15,752 bases of DNA from JALHTV01 sp049510055 (GTDB lineage Bacteria; Planctomycetota; Phycisphaerae; SM23-33): assembly GCA_049510055.1 (NCBI GenBank), contig JBEKZI010000048.1, forward strand, positions 1 through 15,752, written 5' to 3'. Shown here piece after piece: positions 8,083 to 13,557 of this stretch. The notes below the pieces were generated by a model. It worked only from the letters and a program-made list of their open reading frames with translations, was not told where the DNA came from and did not search any database. A program made the translations under genes and the position numbers. Within the stretch, counting starts at the first letter, position 1; every line of letters starts with the position of its first letter.

Positions 8083-8097
8083 CAGGTCAACCCGCTC

Positions 8098-8125
8098 AGC
8101 TTAGCCGATGCCCGGCGGCTGTCAA
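8098..8125 (-). promoter_or_regulatory. Probable promoter of the purA-uppS-aldolase unit
   Basis: On the minus strand a perfect TTGACA (8125-8120) is followed after 16 bases by TAAGCT (8103-8098), a weak -10. The predicted start near 8091 gives a leader of about 65 bases before purA. The perfect -35 and position support it; the poor -10 limits confidence. Confidence 0.5.
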
Positions 8126-8206
8126 GCCGACTGACCGGACGGTAGTGGTCAAGTTTGACTTTCCGGGGTAGTGGCAAGGAGAGATGTTTGTGGCCAAAAT
8201 GCCAGC

Positions 8207-8347
8207 ATGGCAAAGAGGCCCAAGAAACGACTGGGCCGGGCAACCGATAGCGACCCGAATCTAGTGGCTTTCCGCACGCTGCGGGAAGCCATCAGCAAGG
8301 CCGGTGATGCCCGGAATCCCAGGAGACACTCTCCGAAGACCAGATAG
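8207..8347 (+). pseudogene. Short basic ORF, probable remnant of a small protein gene
   Basis: A 46-codon frame starts MAKRPKKRLGRATDSDPNLV, then VAFRTLREAISKAG and ARNP, and ends after SPKTR at TAG. From memory, the basic N-terminus and the ARNP segment resemble the beginning of a family of small basic proteins that continue with an Ala/Gly/Lys-rich block; here that block is missing, as if deleted. No good ribosome-binding site is placed for the ATG: AAGGAG at 8176-8181 is 25 bases away and closer to out-of-frame ATGs. It could also be a chance ORF. Together with the flanking 8130-8455 stretch it fills the gap between purA and the next gene. Confidence 0.33.
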
Positions 8348-8364
8348 TGCAGGAAACATATTAT

Positions 8365-8384
8365 AACAAGGGGCTTGTTTTTTT
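8365..8384 (+). terminator. Weak intrinsic-terminator-like hairpin
   Basis: AACAAG (8365-8370) and CTTGTT (8374-8379) form a 6-bp stem around GGG, merging into a run of seven T (8378-8384). The stem is AT-rich and short. It sits 18 bases past the small broken ORF and just before the next promoter candidate, consistent with insulating the gene at 8456. Confidence 0.42.
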
Positions 8385-8396
8385 GTCGGAATCTTG

Positions 8397-8426
8397 TTGA
8401 CTCATGCGGAAGGGTCATGCTACCTT
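8397..8426 (+). promoter_or_regulatory. Possible promoter for the unknown gene at 8456
   Basis: TTGACT (8397-8402) is a good -35. The best -10 at 18-base spacing is TACCTT (8421-8426), a weak match. The predicted start is only about 20-25 bases before the ATG, leaving room for AGGAG at 8444-8448. Confidence 0.38.
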
Positions 8427-8455
8427 ATGCCTATTGAACTGGTAGGAGACTAAAA

Positions 8456-9244
8456 ATGCCCTTAAAACAAGGCGAAAACGCAAACACGGGGGGCGGAGCG
8501 TCGAGTTCCCGCAAAGACTCCACGAGAAACCTCCCAATGATTGATTTGGAGGAAGCTATAAGGATCGCTCAGAGGATCCGAGACATGGGGCTCGAAACGA
8601 GCCCAATACACGAAGTCGCCCGACGGGTGGGTTACAAGAATGCCACATCCACCCCGTTCTATCGCAGGATGACTGCGGCTCGGTTATTCGGTTTGCTGGA
8701 GGCCAAGGCTTTGTTGAGCCAGCGGGCATTGGATTACATCAAACCGCATGACGAGCAAATGAAAGCAAGAGTCTTGGCGGAGGCCATCCTTGGTATCCCG
8801 GCCTATGCAGAACTCCACAAAAGGTACGTGGGTAAGAAACTGAATGTCGAACTCCTGGCCAACGGGATAGCCAAGGATTTTCACTTCAGCGATGACTGCG
8901 CGAGGACCTGCGCCAAAACATTCGAGGCATCCCTTCGATTTGCCGGAATGCTATCTACGGATGGGGTAGTGTGCGGACCAGTTGCCATATCGCCGCAAGA
9001 GGACCCAGGACCTCAACTCCAACCGACAGCGCCAACAATCGAACCCGACTGGGCACACCTAGACGAGAAGCAGGATGGCGTCGAAACCCAACAGCACACC
9101 CTGTTCTTGGATAAGGACAAGGCCAAAGGTCGGAGGTTTTCTTTCGTTGGCCCCTTGGCCATCTCGCGGGCCGAGTATGAGCGGATTTGCAGGTGGCTGG
9201 AAGTCCAGATGATCGTGGAAGCGGTTAAGGAGAACCAGGCATGA
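8456..9244 (+). CDS. Protein of unknown function with N-terminal winged-helix-like region
   Basis: I do not recognise a named family. The 262-residue product starts with a polar, Ser/Gly-rich tail (1-25). A helix-turn-helix-like segment follows (about 28-95), in which IDLEEAIRIAQRI, SPIHEVARRVGYKNA, TPFYRRMTAARLFGLLE and LSQRALDYI resemble a winged helix. Next is a helical region (about 98-165), then a Pro/Gln-rich acidic linker (about 170-215), and a short C-terminal piece (FSFVGPLAISRAEYERICRWLEVQM, 229-253). No catalytic motif or membrane segment is visible. AGGAG (8444-8448) lies 7 bases before the ATG, so translation is likely. The sequence is more AT-rich than the flanking purA and dnaE genes, suggesting acquired DNA. 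The nearest downstream feature on the same strand is the tRNA-like gene at 9362. It could be a DNA-binding regulator or part of a defence or mobile module; that is speculative. Confidence 0.6.
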   Translation: MPLKQGENANTGGGASSSRKDSTRNLPMIDLEEAIRIAQRIRDMGLETSPIHEVARRVGYKNATSTPFYRRMTAARLFGLLEAKALLSQRALDYIKPHDEQMKARVLAEAILGIPAYAELHKRYVGKKLNVELLANGIAKDFHFSDDCARTCAKTFEASLRFAGMLSTDGVVCGPVAISPQEDPGPQLQPTAPTIEPDWAHLDEKQDGVETQQHTLFLDKDKAKGRRFSFVGPLAISRAEYERICRWLEVQMIVEAVKENQA

Positions 9245-9306
9245 AATCATCAGACTAGCGCGCGACCGAGAAGACGGACCGACTCGGATAGCGCCAGGCA
9301 TAAAAG

Positions 9307-9359
9307 GGACCGCCCCGCACGCTTACTTTGATCGGTTAGCCGTGCGGGGCGGAAGGTCC
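9307..9359 (+). other. Long perfect hairpin just upstream of the tRNA-like gene
   Basis: Bases 9310-9321 pair perfectly over 12 bp with 9341-9352 around a 19-base loop. A further GGA/TCC helix (9307-9309 with 9357-9359) is possible after a four-base bulge. It ends 2 bases before the tRNA-like gene begins. There is no T tract, so it is not a standard terminator for the gene at 8456. It could be a 5' leader structure of the tRNA transcript, a factor-dependent 3' end, or a mobile-element scar. Confidence 0.6.
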
Positions 9360-9361
9360 AC

Positions 9362-9455
9362 GGAAGGCGTCCCGTGTGCTGGTGCACTTACAGGGCTCTA
9401 CATCCTTAGGGCGCGCTGCTCACACAGCGATGGGGTTCGATTCCCGCGCCTTCCG
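9362..9455 (+). tRNA. Unusual 9/3 tRNA-like gene with long variable arm and apparent CUA anticodon
   Basis: The 94-base sequence has GGAAGGCGT (9362-9370) pairing with GCGCCTTCC (9446-9454) over 9 bp, including one terminal U-G. A 3-bp T stem (9433-9435 with 9443-9445) encloses the canonical T loop TTCGATT, and the discriminator is G9455. A normal 7+5 branch fails because two T-stem pairs would be G-G and T-C. The D arm is 4 bp (9376-9379/9384-9387) with the minimal loop TGGT. The anticodon arm is AGGG/TCCT around loop CTCTACA, giving anticodon CTA (9398-9400). A 5-bp variable arm follows (9414-9418/9425-9429). No CCA is encoded. Long variable arm, short D loop, G73 and a 12-bp acceptor-T branch resemble tRNA-Sec or allo-tRNAs of the serine type. 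Weak points are an imperfect anticodon stem, C at position 37, and a competing hairpin (CCC-TGT/ACA-GGG). Confidence 0.62.
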
Positions 9456-9554
9456 ATGCTTATAGTATTACATGGGCGGCGACGTTGACAACATTCATTT
9501 TATCGGCGGTTACGCGCAGGATGATAAGGGGCGTTTTTTGATCGAGGCTGGGCT

Positions 9555-9582
9555 TTGAGGTTCCGGCACTTCGCGGTATAGT
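9555..9582 (+). promoter_or_regulatory. Probable promoter of dnaE
   Basis: TTGAGG (9555-9560) and TATAGT (9577-9582) are separated by 16 bases. The predicted start near 9589 lies a few bases before the structured leader at 9596, giving a leader of about 105 bases. The stretch 9456-9554, between the tRNA-like gene and this promoter, holds no gene; it contains an isolated TTGACA (9485-9490) without a good -10, and a T6 run at 9533-9538 without a convincing stem. Confidence 0.55.
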
Positions 9583-9595
9583 GGTCGCCGCATCA

Positions 9596-9680
9596 GGGTG
9601 CCACTGCTGCGTTGTTTGCAGCAGTGTCTTACCATACACGATTATCTCGCACGGCTGCGCACGACGCAGCCGTGGCACCT
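9596..9680 (+). ncRNA. Structured three-way-junction RNA in the dnaE leader
   Basis: Three helices meet almost without unpaired bases at the junction. The outer helix is 9596-9601 with 9675-9680 (6 bp, one G-U). Hairpin 1 is 9602-9610 with 9618-9626 (9 bp, loop GTTGTTT). Hairpin 2 is 9650-9659 with 9665-9674 (10 bp, loop CACGA). A 23-base single strand (9627-9649) joins the two hairpins. The outer helix abuts both hairpins directly, and the fold ends 5 bases before the ribosome-binding site GGAAG (9686-9690). It matches no riboswitch or ribozyme class I recognise. A cis-regulator of dnaE translation or a palindromic mobile element are the leading ideas. Confidence 0.6.
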
Positions 9681-9696
9681 AGTGCGGAAGATAGCC

Positions 9697-12600
9697 ATGG
9701 ATGGTTTTGCACATCTGCACGTTCACTCCCACTATTCGTTGTTGGACGGCGGCAATCGCATTGAGGACCTGGTCTCCACGGCCGCGGCGTTGGGCATGGA
9801 CAGCCTGGCGCTGACCGATCACGGCAATCTGTTCGGGGCGGTGGATTTTTATCAGGCGGCCAAGGCCGGCGGCCTGCGGCCCATCCTGGGCATGGAGGCC
9901 TACATCTCGCCCACGACGCGCCAGGACCGCACGATGGGCAACATCCAGACGGCCGCGTATCACCTGCTCCTGCTGGCCATGAACGAAACGGGCTGGCGGA
10001 ACCTGATGAAGCTGTCCTCGCGGGCGTACCTGGAAGGTTTCTACTACCGCCCGCGCGTGGACCGGCAATTGCTCGCCGAGCTGAACGAGGGGCTTATCTG
10101 CACGACGGCCTGTCTGGGCGGGGAGGTGCCTTCGGCGCTGTTGGCCGGTCAGAAGGCCAAGGCCCGGCGGATCGCGGGGGAGTACAAGGACATTTTTGGC
10201 GCCGGGCGATTCTTCATCGAGGTCCAGAGCCAGGGCTTGGCCGAGCAGGACCAGGTCAATCCGCTGCTGGCGGAGCTGGCCGGTGAACTGGGCGTGGGCC
10301 TGGTGGGCACCAACGACGTGCACTTCCTCCGCCGGGCGGACAAGCCCGCCCACGAAATCCTCACCTGCATCTCCACCGGCAAGACGCTCGCCGAGGGCGG
10401 GGCGCTGAGCTATTCGCCGGAACTGTATCTCAAAAGCCCCTCGGAGATGCGCCAGGCGCTGGCGGCCTGGCCCGGCGCGGCCGACAACACGCTGAAGATC
10501 GCCCAGATGTGCCAGCCGAAGCTCGCCGTCGGCCGAAAGCACCTGCCGGTCTTCCACACGCCGGATAACGTCCCGGCTAAGGACTACCTCGCCAAGATCG
10601 CCGTCGAGGCGCTGGCGAAAAAATTCTCCGGCCGGCCGCCGGCGGAATACGTTCAGCGGCTCCAGCGCGAGCTGGAGGTCATCGAGGGCAAGGGCTACAG
10701 CGGCTATCTGCTCATCGTGCACGACTTCGTGCAGTTCGCCCGACAAAACGACATTCCCATCGGCGCTCGCGGCAGTGGCTGCGCGACCCTGCTGGGCTAC
10801 TGCCTGGACATCTCCAACGTGGACCCGGTGCGCTACGGCCTGCTGTTTGAGCGGTGGACCGACCCGCAGCGGGACGAGGACCCCGACTTCGACATCGACA
10901 TCTGCCAGGAAGGCCGGGCCAAGGTCCTCCAGTATGTCCGGCAGAAATACGGCCACGTGGCCCAGATCATCACGTTCGGCACGCTGAAGGCCCGGGCGGC
11001 GGTCCGCGACGTGGGGCGCGTCATGGGCATTCCGCTGGCCGAGGTGGACGCCATCGCCAAGAAGGTGCCGGAGGGTCTGGGCGTGACGCTGGACAGCGCC
11101 CTGGCGGCCGAACCGGACCTGCGGTCTCGCTACGACAGCGACGCGCGGGTGCGCGAGCTGCTGGACTATGGAAGAAAGCTGGAAGGCCTGGCCCGCCACG
11201 CCGGCGTGCACGCCGCGGGCGTGGTCGTGGCCGATGAGCCGCTGGAGAACCTGGTGCCCCTGTACCGCCAGGCCGACAGCGACGAGGTCATCACCCAGTG
11301 GGACGGGCCCACCTGCGACACCATCGGTCTGATGAAGATGGACTTCCTGGGCCTGCGGACGCTGACGGTCCTTCAGCGGTGCCGCGATCTGGTCCGCGCG
11401 AAAACGGGCAAGGACTTCGAGCCCGACCGCCTGCCCCTGGACGACGCGGCCACGCTGGAGTTGTTCCGCCGCGGGCAGACCGAGGGCGTGTTCCAGTTTG
11501 AGTCCGACGGCATGAAGAACGTCCTGATCCAGATGCAGCCGACGCGGATCGAGGACCTCATCGCCGCCAACGCCATGTACCGCCCCGGCCCGATGGAGCT
11601 GATCCCGGTCTATTGCGCCCGCAAGAACGGCGGGGAGCGGCCGCCCTCCATCCACCCGCTGGTGGACGACATTCTGGCCGAGACCTACGGCATCATGGTC
11701 TACCAGGAGCAGGTGATGCTCGTGCTCAACCGCCTGGGGCAGTTGCCGCTGAACACCGCGCTGACGCTGATCAAGGCCATCAGCAAGAAGAAGGAATCGA
11801 CCATCGCGGCCGAGCGGGCCAAATTCGTCCAGGGCGCGAGGGCCAACGGCATCCGCGACGAAGAGGCCAACCGGATCTTCGAGCTGATCCTGAAATTTGC
11901 CGGCTACGGCTTCAACAAGGCCCACTCCACCCGCTACGCGATCATCGCCTACCAGAGCGCGTTCTTTAAGGTGCACTACCCGCGGGAATTTTTCGCGGCC
12001 ACGCTGACGTTCGAAAGCTCCGACACCGACAAAATCTCGCAGTACCTGGCCGAGGCGCAGCGGCTGGGTATCACGGTCGCCCCGCCGGACATCAACACCT
12101 GCGACAGCGACTTCACGGTGGACGGCGAGCGCGTTCGCTTCGGCCTGGCGGCCGTCAAGGGCGTCGGCGAGCGCGCGGTGGAGGCCGTCGTGGTCGGCCG
12201 AAAGGCGGCGGGGCGGTTCACCGACCTGTTCCACTTCTGCAAGCACGTGGACCTTCGGGCCGTGAACCGCGCGACGATCGAGGCGCTGATCAAGTGCGGG
12301 GCGTTCGACAGCCTGGGCGCCCATCGGGCCGCGATGACGGAGGCGCTGGACCAGGCCATCGACCTGGGCCAGTCCGCCGCGGCCGACCGGCGCAGCGGGC
12401 AGATGAACTTTTTCGATGCCGGAGACTCCGGCGACTCAGCCCAGGCGGCCCCGGCCCGGTTCCCCAAGGTCGAGCCGTGGTCGGAGGCGCAGTTGCTAGC
12501 CGCCGAGAAGGAGTCGCTGGGCTTCTACATCTCCAGCCACCCGCTGGTCCGCTACGGCCGGGAGCTGGAGGCCCTGGGCAGCCCGACCGGCGTGAGCCTG

Positions 12601-13266
12601 GCGCGGCTGGGGGAGTTCTCCGGCCAGGTGACCGTCGGCTGCATGATCGCCTCGGTCCGCGCGACGATCACCCGCAACGGCCGATCGGCCGGCAAGAAGA
12701 TGGCCATGCTCACTATCGAGGACCTCACCGGCACCTGCGACGCGGTGGTGTTCTCCGAGACCTACGAAAAGTACGCCGACCTGCTGGTGGCAGACCGGAT
12801 GGCCTTTGTCGTCGGGACGGTGGACCGCCGGCGCGAGCGGGCCGGGCTGATCGTGGAGGAGGTCGTGCCCATCGACCGGGCGGTGGAGCAGCTCACCGGC
12901 TCGCTGCGGATTCGCCTGCCGGCGGGGGCGTCCATTCCGCAACTGCTCCAGGGCCTGCACGACGTGCTGGTCTGCCACCGCGGCGACTGCCCGGTGTTCC
13001 TGGAGATCCGCCCGACTTCCCGCGGCGACGTGAGCACGCTGATGCGCCTGGACAGGTCCTGGGGCGTGCGGCCCAGCCGCGACCTGGTGAATAAATTGGA
13101 GGGTCTGGTGGGCCAGGAGAACCTGGTCCTGCGTCCGCGCCAGCCCGCCACGAACGGAAATAACGGTTCGGGGCCCGGGCGGTGGCAGAACCACGGCGGA
13201 TCGCAGACCCGCGGCAATGGCGGCAACGGAAAATTGCTGACCCCCGCGGCCGGAGGGATAGATTAA
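9697..13266 (+). CDS. dnaE: DNA polymerase III alpha subunit (replicative polymerase)
   Basis: DnaE is the catalytic subunit that extends leading and lagging strands. The 1189-residue protein has the normal DnaE1 architecture. The N-terminal PHP domain has HLHVHSHYSLLDG (6-18), LTDHG (39-43), Glu67, Cys139 and NDVH (206-209). The polymerase core has GARGSG (356-361) and the catalytic aspartates D399 and D401 in PDFDID and D549 in KMDFLGL. Helix-hairpin-helix sequence lies around 818-832, a likely beta-clamp-binding motif QMNFF at 902-906, and an OB fold at about 973-1060. A Gly/Asn-rich tail (about 1149-1189) ends it. The frame extends upstream to a GTG at 9598, but ATG 9697 is preferred: GGAAG (9686-9690) precedes it, the PHP domain starts at once, and the upstream bases form the structured leader. 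The PHP metal-ligand set looks intact, unlike in E. coli. Confidence 0.97.
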   Translation: MDGFAHLHVHSHYSLLDGGNRIEDLVSTAAALGMDSLALTDHGNLFGAVDFYQAAKAGGLRPILGMEAYISPTTRQDRTMGNIQTAAYHLLLLAMNETGWRNLMKLSSRAYLEGFYYRPRVDRQLLAELNEGLICTTACLGGEVPSALLAGQKAKARRIAGEYKDIFGAGRFFIEVQSQGLAEQDQVNPLLAELAGELGVGLVGTNDVHFLRRADKPAHEILTCISTGKTLAEGGALSYSPELYLKSPSEMRQALAAWPGAADNTLKIAQMCQPKLAVGRKHLPVFHTPDNVPAKDYLAKIAVEALAKKFSGRPPAEYVQRLQRELEVIEGKGYSGYLLIVHDFVQFARQNDIPIGARGSGCATLLGYCLDISNVDPVRYGLLFERWTDPQRDEDPDFDIDICQEGRAKVLQYVRQKYGHVAQIITFGTLKARAAVRDVGRVMGIPLAEVDAIAKKVPEGLGVTLDSALAAEPDLRSRYDSDARVRELLDYGRKLEGLARHAGVHAAGVVVADEPLENLVPLYRQADSDEVITQWDGPTCDTIGLMKMDFLGLRTLTVLQRCRDLVRAKTGKDFEPDRLPLDDAATLELFRRGQTEGVFQFESDGMKNVLIQMQPTRIEDLIAANAMYRPGPMELIPVYCARKNGGERPPSIHPLVDDILAETYGIMVYQEQVMLVLNRLGQLPLNTALTLIKAISKKKESTIAAERAKFVQGARANGIRDEEANRIFELILKFAGYGFNKAHSTRYAIIAYQSAFFKVHYPREFFAATLTFESSDTDKISQYLAEAQRLGITVAPPDINTCDSDFTVDGERVRFGLAAVKGVGERAVEAVVVGRKAAGRFTDLFHFCKHVDLRAVNRATIEALIKCGAFDSLGAHRAAMTEALDQAIDLGQSAAADRRSGQMNFFDAGDSGDSAQAAPARFPKVEPWSEAQLLAAEKESLGFYISSHPLVRYGRELEALGSPTGVSLARLGEFSGQVTVGCMIASVRATITRNGRSAGKKMAMLTIEDLTGTCDAVVFSETYEKYADLLVADRMAFVVGTVDRRRERAGLIVEEVVPIDRAVEQLTGSLRIRLPAGASIPQLLQGLHDVLVCHRGDCPVFLEIRPTSRGDVSTLMRLDRSWGVRPSRDLVNKLEGLVGQENLVLRPRQPATNGNNGSGPGRWQNHGGSQTRGNGGNGKLLTPAAGGID

Positions 13267-13352
13267 CCGCCGCTGGGGACCTTTTTATCCAAGGCGCGGT
13301 GAAGTTCCCGTCCCGCCACCCCTTAGCTCCGCCGTAAGACCACGTTTGGGCG

Positions 13353-13371
13353 CCACCGAGAGGTGGTTTTT
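13353..13371 (+). terminator. Intrinsic terminator of dnaE
   Basis: CCACC (13353-13357) and GGTGG (13362-13366) enclose the stable loop GAGA and are followed at once by TTTTT (13367-13371). It lies 87 bases past the dnaE stop and 11 bases before the dnaA -35 element. The 13267-13352 stretch before it holds a partial DnaA-box match, TTATCCAAG (13285-13293, 7 of 9), and nothing else I can name. Confidence 0.62.
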
Positions 13372-13381
13372 GATTTTGGTT

Positions 13382-13410
13382 TTGACAGAACGGCCTCGCG
13401 GCGGTACATT
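13382..13410 (+). promoter_or_regulatory. Promoter of dnaA
   Basis: A perfect TTGACA (13382-13387) and TACATT (13405-13410) are separated by the ideal 17 bases. The predicted start near 13417 gives a leader of about 140 bases before dnaA. Confidence 0.68.
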
Positions 13411-13428
13411 CTCCTGGTCGTCCGGGAG
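13411..13428 (+). other. Hairpin at the predicted 5' end of the dnaA transcript
   Basis: CTCCTGG (13411-13417) pairs with CCGGGAG (13422-13428) over 7 bp, including one U-G, around TCGT. It overlaps the predicted transcription start, so depending on the real start it could cap the mRNA or be only partly transcribed. Confidence 0.35.
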
Positions 13429-13524
13429 CGCGGCTAGCCAAAAGGACGAATCACCCCGCCAAGGAAGGCCTGTCGTATCGGGTCGCGCCCAAAACAAGTC
13501 TGCAGGCGAACGCGGAAATCCTAT

Positions 13525-13541
13525 CGCGCCTCCAGTGCGCG
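13525..13541 (+). other. GC-only hairpin next to the dnaA ribosome-binding site
   Basis: CGCGC (13525-13529) and GCGCG (13537-13541) enclose a 7-base loop. The stem ends 3 bases before AAAGG (13545-13549), the ribosome-binding site for the ATG at 13558. It could influence ribosome access to dnaA. Confidence 0.4.
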
Positions 13542-13557
13542 TTGAAAGGCAGCATTG

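Noticed and set aside
6705..8171. 488-codon open frame on the + strand opposite purA and uppS
   Set aside because: Antisense shadow of purA with biased composition and no recognisable motif.
8141..8174. GGTAGTGG repeated at 8141 and 8167 as an insertion-site duplication
   Set aside because: Eight bases with 26-base spacing and no element between; likely chance or a decayed fragment.
8025..8243. 73-codon N-terminal extension of purA
   Set aside because: It is unlike the family, crosses the likely promoter, and the AGGAGG site specifies ATG 8024.
9362..9455. Pyrrolysine tRNA, because of the CUA anticodon
   Set aside because: tRNA-Pyl has a very small variable loop; this RNA has a 5-bp variable arm, and no pylS-like gene is present.
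9310..9455. Fragment of a tmRNA (3' tRNA-like end)
   Set aside because: The acceptor halves are only 94 bases apart and the molecule has its own D-like, anticodon-like and variable arms; there is no tag-peptide region.
9362..9455. Standard selenocysteine tRNA
   Set aside because: Bacterial tRNA-Sec has an 8+5 branch and UCA anticodon. Here an 8+5 fold gives mismatches in the T stem and the anticodon reads CUA.
9485..9490. Perfect TTGACA as a second dnaE promoter
   Set aside because: No acceptable -10 hexamer lies 15-19 bases downstream.
9679..12324. 881-codon open frame on the minus strand opposite dnaE
   Set aside because: It is the antisense shadow of a GC-rich gene. The composition is His/Gln/Val-rich with no domain, and dnaE on the + strand is unmistakable.
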